Source of the DNA: Chryseobacterium sp. W4I1
GTDB taxonomy: Bacteria; Bacteroidota; Bacteroidia; Flavobacteriales; Weeksellaceae
Length of the DNA stretch: 64,000 nt
Direction of reading: 5' to 3'
Assembly (NCBI RefSeq): GCF_030816115.1
Contig: NZ_JAUSXQ010000001.1
Coordinates: forward strand, 1,302,001-1,366,000
The notes under the pieces are model-generated. The model did not search any database and had not been told where the DNA came from. It saw only the letters and a program-made list of their open reading frames with translations. The position numbers and the translations under genes are program-made. Every line of letters starts with the position of its first letter. The stretch's first letter is position 1. Of this stretch, positions 26,924-37,136 are shown piece by piece.

Positions 26924-27223
26924 ATGAAAAATTCATTAAAAGTATTATTCCTGGCAATGTTACTTATTCTTTTGAATTCATGTGGTGCTATTGCAACCTA
27001 TGATGCTCCTCTTGAACCCGGACAAATCGTTTTTTAAACACAAAATGAAAAGTCCAGACCAACAGAAGCGAGATATGAAAACAACAATACTATTCCTGAG
27101 CTGGGACAGATAGAAATGAAATCTAATACCGAAAATAATAATGACAATATTCCGGAACCTGGGCAAACAGAAATGAAAGATGAAGAAGAGCAACAGTTTC
27201 ATCAATTGCATTTTAACCCATAA
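26924..27223 (+). pseudogene. Lipoprotein gene interrupted by an in-frame stop
   Basis: The ATG at 26924 gives a lipoprotein signal (MKNSLKVLFLAMLLILLNSC) and stops at TAA 27035-27037, for 37 residues. The same frame stays open to TAA 27221-27223. It repeats the motif of the first part three times in all (PLEPGQIVF, IPELGQIEMK, IPEPGQTEMK), which shows that the stop lies inside one gene. A single C-to-T change at 27035 would explain it. The short form could still be made as a 37-aa lipoprotein. Confidence 0.5.
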
Positions 27224-27232
27224 GAAATAATT

Positions 27233-27398
27233 ATGATAAGCAAAGTTTTTAATAACAGCAGCATTATTATCAGTGTTTTTGCACCCAAGGTCACAGTGCA
27301 GGCTGAAAAATTGTTTTCAGGGAATTTTCAAGCTCTTCCTTTTGGTTTTAACCGTCAAAGGAGGAGCATCTTTTATAGGCCTGATTGAATCAAACTAA
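27233..27398 (+). pseudogene. Degraded small exported protein
   Basis: The ATG at 27233 starts a signal-like stretch ending APKVTVQAEK. After the run 'ccttttggttttaacc' the better coding continuation is in the next frame (VLTVKGGASFIGLIESN, stop at 27396-27398). A single frameshift joins them. The family is not recognised, and the product would be a very short envelope protein. Confidence 0.3.
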
Positions 27399-27420
27399 AT
27401 AATATTATTACAGTTTAAAA

Positions 27421-28998
27421 TCAGGAATGCTTTATCACATTATCTTTTCTCAGATTATTAATAAAATAAGAAGGCGTAACCCCCGTTTCTTTCTTAAAGG
27501 TAACAGCAAACACTTCCCGTGAGGAAAATCCACAAACTTCCGCTAAATAACTTATCTTATATTCTCTGTAAATAGGATCTGCACAGAGTTTATTAATGAT
27601 ATAGCTTATCCTTAATTCATTAATGTAATTGTTGTAGCTCTTCTCTTTATATTGCTTTATTATTTCTGAAAGATACCTGGTATTGGTATTCAGATCATTG
27701 GCCAGAGAGGTAAGGCTAAGGTCTTTTTTAAGGAATTTTTGAGACTTTTCAAATTTTTCTAATTTTAGCAGCAGGGTTTTGATGGTCTCATCAGTAATGT
27801 TAATGCTTCGGTCTATAGCAATATTCGAATTTGAAGCAGTCGTATTTGATGCTTTTAGATTGGTGATGATTAATTCATATTTACTGTGCAGTTCTTGCTG
27901 TTTTCTCTTCCAGAAAAACCATCCGGCAACCGAAAGCATAATAATAAGCGCGGATATTGTTATTAATATTTTCTGAATGTTGTTGTTATGAATTTCACTT
28001 TGCGCCTCCACTATTTGTTTTACCGGAGTATTTATAGTTTTCTTCTCAGCATTGACCAGACTATCATTCAGTTTTGTATAGAGGTTCATGTATTTTTTTG
28101 AAATTTCCTTTTCACCCAGCTCTACACAAGATTTAAAGTATACTTCATAGATATCTCTGCGGATGTATGGGCTACTGGCTTGTTTTTCTAATTTCTCTGC
28201 CTTTTCAGCATAACTTTTAGACTCTCTGTATCTTTTCTGATCATAATAAAGCCATGCAAATTCATTTAAGGTGGCAATTTCAAGGTTTTTGTTTGATTTA
28301 TACGTTTTATTTTGACATAGTTCCAATGCCTTTGAAAAAAAGGATTCAGCATCCTTTGTTTTTTGCATTGCAACACTTGTCTTCCCTAAATTGATATACG
28401 CCAAAATAAGAGAATGATTCTTTTTATTACTAAAATCCTTGCGGTCATTTACTTTCTTAATGGTTTCAAGACTTTTTCTCTGATAATGAACTACAGAATC
28501 TACGGGTGCATTAATATGAGCCGAATAACTGGCCAAACCGATATATATAAGGGATTCCTGATAATATTTATAGTTATCAGACTTTATTTTGGGAACAATA
28601 TTTAAAGCTTTTTGAAATTCTTTAAGACTCTCATCATTAAAGCCAAGTTCTGTATAGGAACAGGCTCTAAGCCTGTATGTATTTGATAATATTTCATTAT
28701 CGTTAAGCTCAATTGCCAGTATCTCTGTGGCTTTGCTCAGCTCTACAACTTTTTTAAAATTTCCTAAATCATAGTATTTAGCCATCAGAAGATTACCACT
28801 TTCCAGCATTCCTTTTTTGTATCCTTCGTTTTTAGAAATACGATAGATTTCTTCCGAAAGCTGCAGGGATTTAGCCGGTTGATCTGAAGATAGCTCTTTT
28901 GCCGTTTTTATCTCATTATCAATTTTCGAATGACTGATTAACTGGCCATGTATTGTACCGAAAAAAGCACAAAGGATAATGAAAATAAATTTCTTCAT
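27421..28998 (-). CDS. Membrane-anchored TPR-AraC transcriptional regulator
   Basis: The ATG at 28998 (MKKFIFIILCAFFGTIHG) gives a clean signal sequence. ATGs at 29007 and 29013 would add three or five residues. TPR units fill residues 25-320, followed by a transmembrane helix (ILITISALIIMLSVAGWFFW) and a C-terminal AraC HTH (LANDLNTNTRYLSEIIKQYK, then ISYLAEVCGFSSREVFAVTF). It is a close relative of the shortened gene at 25047 and a more distant one of 19536. The signal sensed is unknown. Confidence 0.78.
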   Translation of the reverse strand: MKKFIFIILCAFFGTIHGQLISHSKIDNEIKTAKELSSDQPAKSLQLSEEIYRISKNEGYKKGMLESGNLLMAKYYDLGNFKKVVELSKATEILAIELNDNEILSNTYRLRACSYTELGFNDESLKEFQKALNIVPKIKSDNYKYYQESLIYIGLASYSAHINAPVDSVVHYQRKSLETIKKVNDRKDFSNKKNHSLILAYINLGKTSVAMQKTKDAESFFSKALELCQNKTYKSNKNLEIATLNEFAWLYYDQKRYRESKSYAEKAEKLEKQASSPYIRRDIYEVYFKSCVELGEKEISKKYMNLYTKLNDSLVNAEKKTINTPVKQIVEAQSEIHNNNIQKILITISALIIMLSVAGWFFWKRKQQELHSKYELIITNLKASNTTASNSNIAIDRSINITDETIKTLLLKLEKFEKSQKFLKKDLSLTSLANDLNTNTRYLSEIIKQYKEKSYNNYINELRISYIINKLCADPIYREYKISYLAEVCGFSSREVFAVTFKKETGVTPSYFINNLRKDNVIKHS

Positions 28999-29232
28999 AA
29001 AGTTCATATACATTAAAAAAGTAAATGCTAATTTATGACTAAATAAATCACATGTTATTAGAATTTAATAAGATTTAATTTATTGTACATAAAAAAGAAA
29101 AGTGTAGTATTGCCGTAATTGCTAGATGATCCGAAGAGTAGTTTCTTTTATCAGAGGCATGTGAATTGCGATGAAAAATGTAAAAACGCATGAATGTTAT
29201 TGATGAACCTTTACTTCATTATTAAACTATAA

Positions 29233-29266
29233 AAGAGACTGCAGTACTTTTAAAATGCAGTCTCTT
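29233..29266. terminator. Orphan hairpin AAGAGACTGCA/TGCAGTCTCTT
   Basis: This is a perfect 11-bp stem with a 12-base loop. No annotated gene ends next to it on either strand, so it may end a short RNA or be a relic of a lost gene. Confidence 0.45.
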
Positions 29267-29346
29267 AACCGTTTAAAATAATTTGAATATCAATGGAATG
29301 TTTTTAACTGATCAACAAATCATAAATTCATAACAAAATAAAAGTC

Positions 29347-29382
29347 CCCTCAGAAGAGGGCTGGGAAACAATATTCCCAGCT
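29347..29382 (-). terminator. Paired terminator hairpins for the secreted 331-aa gene
   Basis: CCCCTC-aga-GAGGG (29347-29361) is followed on the minus strand by a T-run. Directly next to it is GCTGGGAA-acaata-TTCCCAGC (29361-29382). They lie 60-95 bases after the stop of the gene at 29442. Confidence 0.65.
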
Positions 29383-29441
29383 CTATTCTAAACATTCTTT
29401 TCTGTATTTTATTCATTAATTACATCAAGTCAATTAACGAA

Positions 29442-30437
29442 TTACAAGCTCAACTTATCAAATGCGTAGGCCATAATATTATGAAGGTATTTTTCCTGAT
29501 CAGTATTAATAATAGTAGTTGAAATACTTGTATTTCTAAATACTCCCTCGTCCCAAAAGAAAATAACTCTGCCGTTTGGCCCGGTGGTCCAGATACCCGC
29601 TTGGACAGTGTTAGCTCCTCCTTCTCTAGCCAAAATCTCAGAGCCCGGCGCTAATTGGGAGTTTAGAACTTTACCTGTTGTTTGCGCACCATTAATAGCA
29701 GTTCCACCGGCAACTGTTCCAAAAACGCCGCTGTAACCAACTGTTCCTGCAACGGAATAAGATGCCAATACTCCTGTACCTACGTTTCCGCTACCTCCAA
29801 ATACCTGAAGTGCAGGTGTATTCCTACCTGAATCGAGAAGAACTATAACAACTCCACCAAGATCTGCAAAGTCTTTTATTTTTGATACCAATAAAGGATC
29901 CAAGTCTACTCCAGCCTGCACACCAATACAAAAAACATCTACAACCATTTTCAGCTGAGCACCGGTAAAATTATTCAGTTCTTCTGTTTGATATTGCTGA
30001 AAATCAATACCTCCGAACTTATTATACATACCTGCGGGACCGTAGTTTACCATACTCTTTAATTGAGAATTAAATGCAGGGAAACCAGTTCCTCCCAATG
30101 CATAAAGATTTCCGTCCCACAAACCAGCCCAATATCCTATTGTTATTCTTCTTTTAGGATTTATAGGAGTAGGATTGGAGTTCCAGTCTGCATATCCAAG
30201 TACGCCATTAGCATCTGCCACCACAATTTTTGTTGCAATAAATGTTTGATCTTTGTTTTCCGATTTTGTTCCTTCCGGTTTTGTAAAAATCGCATTGGCT
30301 GTGTTATGTTTTGGCAGCTCTCTTATTCTCTCAATACCATTTACATCTAATGTTTCAGTAGGATTACTGGTTCTTATTCCTACCTGAGCAAAAGTTGTAG
30401 TAAACAAGAAAATCGATAATAAATTAAATTTTTTCAT
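29442..30437 (-). CDS. Secreted protein with a trimeric-fibre-like start, 331 aa
   Basis: A signal peptide (MKKFNLLSIFLFTTTFAQ) is followed by VGIRTSNPTETLDVNG. This is the motif found at the start of many flavobacterial exported proteins that resemble tail-fibre or collagen-like needle proteins. After a linker, residues 95-330 look like an alpha/beta domain (KRRITIGYWAGLW, KIKDFADLGGVVIVLLDSGR, GRVIFFWDEGVF), reminiscent of ThuA or glutamine-amidotransferase-like folds. No catalytic set can be assigned. It is probably cell-surface or secreted. Confidence 0.6.
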   Translation of the reverse strand: MKKFNLLSIFLFTTTFAQVGIRTSNPTETLDVNGIERIRELPKHNTANAIFTKPEGTKSENKDQTFIATKIVVADANGVLGYADWNSNPTPINPKRRITIGYWAGLWDGNLYALGGTGFPAFNSQLKSMVNYGPAGMYNKFGGIDFQQYQTEELNNFTGAQLKMVVDVFCIGVQAGVDLDPLLVSKIKDFADLGGVVIVLLDSGRNTPALQVFGGSGNVGTGVLASYSVAGTVGYSGVFGTVAGGTAINGAQTTGKVLNSQLAPGSEILAREGGANTVQAGIWTTGPNGRVIFFWDEGVFRNTSISTTIINTDQEKYLHNIMAYAFDKLSL

Positions 30438-31328
30438 AAGTGTGTTTTAATATGTGTTAGTCACTAAATTTTGCACAAATTTGCACAATTATTCAGTCAA
30501 ATACCAGATATTGTAGTTAGATATTCAGAAAAAACATAAAATAAAATGTGTATATATATCTTTAAAAAATATATATATAATCATTTGATTATTAATTGTT
30601 TGTGATCTTATTTTTTATGTATTAACTAAAAATAAATTCCGAAATAAATTTTATTTAATTCACATTTTTCAGTAGTTACATTTAGACTCTATTCTTCATA
30701 ATATATCCGATTCAACAGACGAAATTGCCACTCAACGCTATGTTCATCATACAGAATATTTATCTGCAGTCCGGCAGAATACAGCTGATTTGCTTCAAAT
30801 TCTTTCAAGAGTACAGCAAAGAGGTGTCTCAATCGGTTTGCTGAAAGGCGTGAAATGTTTAGTGACAAAATGGGTATGGTCAATGCTTCTGAACTGTTAA
30901 ATGGAAATATTGTTTTATTCGGAGATACCGGTTAATATCCGGCCGCTTTACCGAATATGGGAGCTTCGTTATTTGCCTACTATATTAAGGTACACCCGGG
31001 AAGACCTGGCATCAGCATGAAAGAATTACAACACATTAATGTAACTACCATTCACAAATTTCAAACTAATTCATCATCATTTATGCCGGAAAATATTCAA
31101 AAGAATAATGACAGATTCTATATTTCTAACTAAGAATTAAATAAATTCTGAATTGTACCATCGAAGTTTTGGCTGATGAATGCTGGAATAGCTGGCGTTA
31201 AAACTTTTCAGATTGTTTTTTTGATACAACTGTATCGGCCAACAGATTATATAGAATCGAAAAGGGACCGTGTATTAGTTGATTAGGCCTTGCATTAGGG
31301 AATTTTTGTAAATTTCTTAAAAAAGGAC
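30438..31328. other. Spacer and eroded gene upstream of rteC
   Basis: These 891 bases hold no intact gene. From about 30690 to 31133 on the plus strand, coding-like text is broken by frameshifts and stops (STDEIATQRYVHHTEYLSAV, then ERREMFSDKMGMVNASELL, then GRPGISMKELQHINVT). One gene or a patchwork has decayed here. The minus-strand frame at 30689 is a shadow of this. No family is recognised. Confidence 0.4.
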
Positions 31329-32174
31329 ATGGTAACAAAAACAATTTTTAAAAGAACTTCATACTTATTGGAGGATCTTGACCTAAAGATTAACGAAGTC
31401 TGTGCTGACGGAAATGATCTGATTAAAATTTCAGAAAAGGCCTTAATACTTATCGATGAGTCAATAAGGAAATTAAAGCTTCTGATTTCCAACCATCATT
31501 TCGATCATATTGCCGAAGAAGTATTCTTTTTTAAAAAGCTGAAACCACAGTTTATTTCAAAATTCATCTATTACTCTGCGGTCCTGGACATCGAGTCTCA
31601 TAAGCCGTCTGCAGGAAATAAGACTTTAAAAAAATATTATGAGGCAGCGCAGGAGAAATTAAAAAACTTCTATTGGGAACATTCTGAATTTTACAGCTAT
31701 TATAAACGTGAAGCCACTTATCTTGATCACAAGATATTTGTCCGTAACTCCTATGATCTGAAAATGAAGCTATCATCAGGGTTTTATAATTATGATCCCA
31801 ATTTTACCACCTCGCATGACCATTTGATCGCCAGATTTATTTCCAACCAGCAATTTGACCATTATTTAAAAAAGCAGATTGAAAATTCTAATGAAAGCAC
31901 AACAGCAAAAGTACTTTCTCCCCTCACATGGTCGGGATCAAAGGTTGGCCTTATAGAACTGATCTATGCTCTTTACCAGATGCGCTGTTTTAATGGGGGC
32001 AATATAGAACTGAGCGAGGTCATCAAATTCACAGAAAAGTCATTGGATTGCGATTTGGGCAACTTTCATAAAACCGTCTTTGAAATCCGTAATCGAAAAC
32101 AGGGCCCAACTAAATTTCTCCAACTGGTGAGCGACAATCTTAATCAGTATTTTATGAACAGTGATGGTGGGTAA
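31329..32174 (+). CDS. rteC: RteC-family regulator of the conjugative element
   Basis: At 281 residues it matches the size and general pattern of RteC (EEVFFFKKLKPQFISKFIYY near residue 60-80, YDPNFTTSHDHLIARFISN, and a C-terminal WSGSKVGLIELIYALYQMRC segment that recalls a winged-helix). In CTnDOT, RteC activates excision genes after induction. It marks one side of the mob/tra region and converges on mobC. No rteA/rteB two-component genes are in the window, so control may differ from CTnDOT. Confidence 0.8.
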   Translation: MVTKTIFKRTSYLLEDLDLKINEVCADGNDLIKISEKALILIDESIRKLKLLISNHHFDHIAEEVFFFKKLKPQFISKFIYYSAVLDIESHKPSAGNKTLKKYYEAAQEKLKNFYWEHSEFYSYYKREATYLDHKIFVRNSYDLKMKLSSGFYNYDPNFTTSHDHLIARFISNQQFDHYLKKQIENSNESTTAKVLSPLTWSGSKVGLIELIYALYQMRCFNGGNIELSEVIKFTEKSLDCDLGNFHKTVFEIRNRKQGPTKFLQLVSDNLNQYFMNSDGG

Positions 32175-32189
32175 CGCGATACCAAATTA

Positions 32190-32219
32190 AAACCTCAAAT
32201 TGTATGGAATTTGAGGTTT
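32190..32219. terminator. Bidirectional terminator between rteC and mobC
   Basis: AAACCTCAAATT pairs perfectly with AATTTGAGGTTT (32208-32219) around a six-base spacer, between two convergent genes. Confidence 0.7.
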
Positions 32220-32224
32220 ATTAT

Positions 32225-34225
32225 TTAATCATTTTTGATCAAATGCTGCAGATCAGGATCTTTTTTTATTCTATCCATCTCATCCGTGATGATGCTAAGA
32301 ATATCGGTCTTAATCCTTTTATAATTATCTTCAATCTGTTTGGTCATCGAATCATTTCCGTCTTCATTAATAAAGGACCGGATTTGCGGAATCTTTTGAT
32401 AGTCTTTCATTTCTCTAGAAAGTTTAACGGGGTCCACCACAATCTCCGAATGAAAAATCTTCTGCTCAATCCTTTCCTCAAAGTTATCGGATACCGCACC
32501 GACAAAGAAACCCTGGGTCAAGGTAGAGATCTTTGATGCCGGGATCAAACTGTCCAACTGGGTTGAAATGGAAGTGGAAATGTCATTGCTATTGATCGAT
32601 ATACTTTGTCTTTTTTGCAGTACTTTTCCAAAACGTTCTGATAAAGTTTTTGCTGTCTCGCCAACCACCTGGCCGCTGAAAATATTACCGACCGTATTCT
32701 GGATAACCTTACTTTCTTTATCTCCGTAGTCTCTAGTCAGCTGGGAGAAATCCTGAAATCCAAGGCAAACCGAAACCTTATTGCTTCTTGCTGTGGCGAT
32801 AAGGTTATCAAGTCCTCTAAAATAAATGGTTGGCAACTCATCGATAATCACTGAGCTTTTCAATTGACCTTTTTTATTGATAAGCTTAACAATTCTTGAA
32901 TTATATAGTCCTAATGCTGCAGAATAGATGTTCTGGCGATCCGGATTATTTCCTACGCACAATATTTTGGGCTCTTCAGGATTATTGATGTCCAAGGAGA
33001 AATCATCACCCGTCATCACCCAATATAATTGAGGTGAGATCATTCTTGACAAAGGGATCTTTGCAGACGCGATTTGCCCTTGCAATTGATCCTGTGCACC
33101 GCCTTGCCATGCATCCATAAAAGGAGAGAGGTAGTTCTCTAATTCAGAATAAGATGTTAATATCGTAAAGACCTCTTCGTATTTTTTGTTCAACAGCTCA
33201 ATAGCATGCGGAAAAGTGCAGTATTTCCCGTTCTCATAAATTTTAAGAAACCATATGATAGCAGCTAACAAAATAATGGGGCTTTCGACAAAGAAGTCAC
33301 CCTGTTTTTGTATCCAGCTTCTATTGAGGTTCAGCATAATGGTATAAGCAGCTTCATAGGCATCTGATATATCCGTCATAAAATTGGGATTTAAGGGATT
33401 GCATCGATGGCTTTTTCTGGGGTTGTCAAAGTTGATGATATAGAATTTCGGCTTTATTTTATAAGCATCGGAATGATTTAAAAGATGGTTGTAGGCAATG
33501 GTAGACAAATCATCGAATTTAAAATCATAGATATACATGGAAAATCCTTTTTCGATATGCTGTCTGATATAATTGTTAACAATGGCGTAGGATTTTCCTG
33601 AGCCTGGTGTTCCTAAAACAATGGTGGCACGAAACGGATTGACTACATTAATCCATCCCTGATGCCATTTCCCCTGGTAATAAAACTTGGTTGGCAGATT
33701 GATGGAATATTCGTTGTATAGCAGTTTGGTCTCCTGCTGGAAACTTTCATTTTCACTGTTGAACACATCATCCATTAAGTTGTTTTTCAAAAGGCGGCTC
33801 ATCCAGACGCCAGCCATCATTAAGGCAAAATAACCTAACGAGATCGTTAAAATATACAGGAATGGCCCTATTTCTGAAGATAGCTTTAACAAAGGTGTAT
33901 TCAGAAAAAAAAGCACAAAGCCTATTCCCAAAGCCGTATAAATTTTAGACCAGGTCATTTTATCGTTTTTAACTCCCTTAGTACCCAGGCAACTTAAAGC
34001 CAGCAAAACCAAAGCAAATACTTTAGTATATAAGGTATGAGAAAACAGTCTGGCGGTATGCTGAAAATTCCCTAATATTTTGTTGATTAACTCTAAAGTC
34101 CAGCCGCGTTCGATAAAGAAACTGTAGCAAAACCAATAAAGGTGCATCAGTACCAAAATAATACTTACGGCCCTCATAAAAGCCATAATCCTGGCAAGCC
34201 CTCTCAAATCGTCTTCTCCCTGCAT
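32225..34225 (-). CDS. mobC: MobC/TraG-type coupling protein (VirD4-like ATPase)
   Basis: The protein has 666 residues. Two or three N-terminal helices (to about residue 155) are followed by an ATPase domain with Walker A at GTPGSGKS and Walker B at SSVIIDELPTIYF. Further landmarks are ARSNKVSVCLGFQDFSQL and 'IQNTVGNIFSGQVVGET'. This is the coupling protein that hands the relaxosome to the type IV transfer channel at the inner membrane. In CTnDOT-type elements it follows mobB; here 2.9 kb of cargo separates them. It looks intact. Confidence 0.88.
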   Translation of the reverse strand: MQGEDDLRGLARIMAFMRAVSIILVLMHLYWFCYSFFIERGWTLELINKILGNFQHTARLFSHTLYTKVFALVLLALSCLGTKGVKNDKMTWSKIYTALGIGFVLFFLNTPLLKLSSEIGPFLYILTISLGYFALMMAGVWMSRLLKNNLMDDVFNSENESFQQETKLLYNEYSINLPTKFYYQGKWHQGWINVVNPFRATIVLGTPGSGKSYAIVNNYIRQHIEKGFSMYIYDFKFDDLSTIAYNHLLNHSDAYKIKPKFYIINFDNPRKSHRCNPLNPNFMTDISDAYEAAYTIMLNLNRSWIQKQGDFFVESPIILLAAIIWFLKIYENGKYCTFPHAIELLNKKYEEVFTILTSYSELENYLSPFMDAWQGGAQDQLQGQIASAKIPLSRMISPQLYWVMTGDDFSLDINNPEEPKILCVGNNPDRQNIYSAALGLYNSRIVKLINKKGQLKSSVIIDELPTIYFRGLDNLIATARSNKVSVCLGFQDFSQLTRDYGDKESKVIQNTVGNIFSGQVVGETAKTLSERFGKVLQKRQSISINSNDISTSISTQLDSLIPASKISTLTQGFFVGAVSDNFEERIEQKIFHSEIVVDPVKLSREMKDYQKIPQIRSFINEDGNDSMTKQIEDNYKRIKTDILSIITDEMDRIKKDPDLQHLIKND

Positions 34226-34376
34226 TATCTAATTTTTAATGATAGTGTGTGAATTTAAAGACTGTGCAGCCCGGCTATAAGAATGTGGAAGTCAATCGCA
34301 GTGTTTGGCTTTTGGAGGCCTTTATATGATTTTTAGACTACAACAACTACCAATTGGGCTACTTTTTATAGGATGA

Positions 34377-35414
<1,038 letters not shown>

Positions 35415-35426
35415 AAACAAAAAACA

Positions 35427-36164
35427 ATGCAGAATATCAAAGGAAAAGTAGTTGCCATTACAGGCGCAAGCAGTGGAATGGGGAAGGTTATCGCCATAGA
35501 ACTAGCCAAAAACGATGCAAAGGTGGTTTTGGGTGCAAGACGAACAGAACAATTACAACAGATTGTTGAAGAAATTAAAAGCCAAGGTGGTGACGCCGCC
35601 TGTGCTCAAATTGATGTGAAGAATAAATCCGATCTTGTAAGACTGGTCAATACAGCAGTTGAGCAATACGGAAAATTAGATGTCATTGTGAACAATGCCG
35701 GAGTCAGTCAGTTAAGCCGCATTGACGAGCTTGATGTTGACGGATGGGAAGAAATGATCGACATTAACCTCAAAGGTGTTTTATATGGAATGGCAGCTGC
35801 AATTCCTGTTTTCAAGCAACAGCAATCGGGTCATATCGTCAATATCATTTCAACGTCAGGAATCAAGATTGTACCCATGCAGGGCGTTTACGCAGGAACC
35901 AAAAATGCGGTAAGAACTATCGCTGAAGCATTTAGACAGGAATCAGACGGAACAATCAGGATTACCGGAATTTCGCCAGGTGTTGTAAAAACCGACTTTG
36001 CCGAGGGTATAAAAAATAAGGAAATGAAAACCATCATCAGGAATAATATGGAAAATCTGGCCATTAGCCCAGATGCCATTGCTAATGCAGTTATTTACGC
36101 CATAAGCCAACCTGCAGATGTTGAAGTTGGTGATATTGTAATTCGTCCGTCAAAACAAAATTGA
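35427..36164 (+). CDS. Short-chain dehydrogenase/reductase
   Basis: This is a complete classical SDR of 245 residues: cofactor site GASSGMGK, NNAG at VIVNNAGVSQ, and the active Ser-Tyr-Lys in STSGIKIVPMQGVYAGTKNA (Tyr and Lys in YAGTK). An Arg after the first strand (GARRTEQ) suggests NADPH. It lies 12 bases after the aldo/keto reductase and overlaps a possible start of the AraC gene, so the three are one operon. Its substrate is unknown. Confidence 0.9.
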   Translation: MQNIKGKVVAITGASSGMGKVIAIELAKNDAKVVLGARRTEQLQQIVEEIKSQGGDAACAQIDVKNKSDLVRLVNTAVEQYGKLDVIVNNAGVSQLSRIDELDVDGWEEMIDINLKGVLYGMAAAIPVFKQQQSGHIVNIISTSGIKIVPMQGVYAGTKNAVRTIAEAFRQESDGTIRITGISPGVVKTDFAEGIKNKEMKTIIRNNMENLAISPDAIANAVIYAISQPADVEVGDIVIRPSKQN

Positions 36165-36181
36165 TTAAATTCGTAAATGAA

Positions 36182-37096
36182 ATGCAACAACAATCTGACA
36201 TCAATCAAATTAAAAGTATATCGCAACTGGTGCGGGTATTGGGATTTCCTGCACCCTTTCATCCATTAATTGCATTGGTTGATTACAATGCAGTGTCGAT
36301 TGAAATGTTTCCAAAAGGGCAAAAAGTAAGTCTTGATTTCTACAAAATTTCCTTTAAGTCTACATTCACAGGAAGCATAAAGTATGGGCAGGGTTATTAC
36401 GATTTTGAAGAAGGCGGACTGGCGTTTCTGAAGCCGAAACAAATTGTTATTTCACCTGAAGAAACGGAAAGCTATGAAGGGATTGCCTTGTATTTCCATC
36501 CGGACTTTATCCGAAATTATCCATTGGGAAAAGCAATCAATCAATTTGGATTTTTTTCTTATGATGTTTCAGAAGCGTTGTTTTTATCGGCAAAGGAAAA
36601 AGAAATTATTGCCAGCTTATTTGCTTCAATAGCAAACGAGTTAGAGAATAATATCGACAGTTTCAGCCAGGATGTTTTGGTGTCGCAGATAGAATTGCTG
36701 TTAAATTACAGCAACCGCTTTTACAACAGGCAATTTATAACCAGGAAAGCAGTCAATCACGACATCATCACTTCTTTGGACCAACTTTTAAACAGCTATT
36801 TTGAAGAAGAAAAAAGTCTGAAAAACGGTTTGCCGTCCGTGAAATATATCAGCACGGAACTGAAGCTGTCGCAACGCTATCTGAGCGATATGTTGAGTTC
36901 ATTGACAGGACTAAATACACAACAATACATTCAGAACGCAGTCATAGAAAAAGCGAAAGAAAAACTATCAGCAACAGATTTATCCGTTTCGGAAATTGCG
37001 TATGAACTGGGCTTTGAGCATTCTCAATCTTTCAGTAAACTTTTCAAGGCGAAGACAAACGTTTCGCCTTTGAAGTTCAGAAAATCGTTTAATTAA
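36182..37096 (+). CDS. AraC-family regulator
   Basis: The ATG at 36182 is chosen, because the TTG at 36161 overlaps the SDR stop. About 304 residues: an N-terminal cupin-type sensing domain (about 1-170) and a C-terminal double HTH (YISTELKLSQRYLSDMLSS, then LSVSEIAYELGFEHSQSFSK). It is a clear relative of the AraC gene at 57280 (shared NRQFITR/DRQFITR and FFSYDVSEAL/FFSYEVNEAL blocks). It probably regulates the reductases in its own operon. Confidence 0.85.
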   Translation: MQQQSDINQIKSISQLVRVLGFPAPFHPLIALVDYNAVSIEMFPKGQKVSLDFYKISFKSTFTGSIKYGQGYYDFEEGGLAFLKPKQIVISPEETESYEGIALYFHPDFIRNYPLGKAINQFGFFSYDVSEALFLSAKEKEIIASLFASIANELENNIDSFSQDVLVSQIELLLNYSNRFYNRQFITRKAVNHDIITSLDQLLNSYFEEEKSLKNGLPSVKYISTELKLSQRYLSDMLSSLTGLNTQQYIQNAVIEKAKEKLSATDLSVSEIAYELGFEHSQSFSKLFKAKTNVSPLKFRKSFN

Positions 37097-37136
37097 AAAG
37101 TTGTACAGAATCCCACTTTCTGCTACTATACCTATT

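Larger units (their letters stand above)
29014..29441. other. Spacer with three hairpins
   Basis: These 428 bases lie between two minus-strand genes. Three hairpins were found (29233-29266, 29347-29361, 29361-29382), listed separately. The rest is AT-rich with no ORF. Confidence 0.5.
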
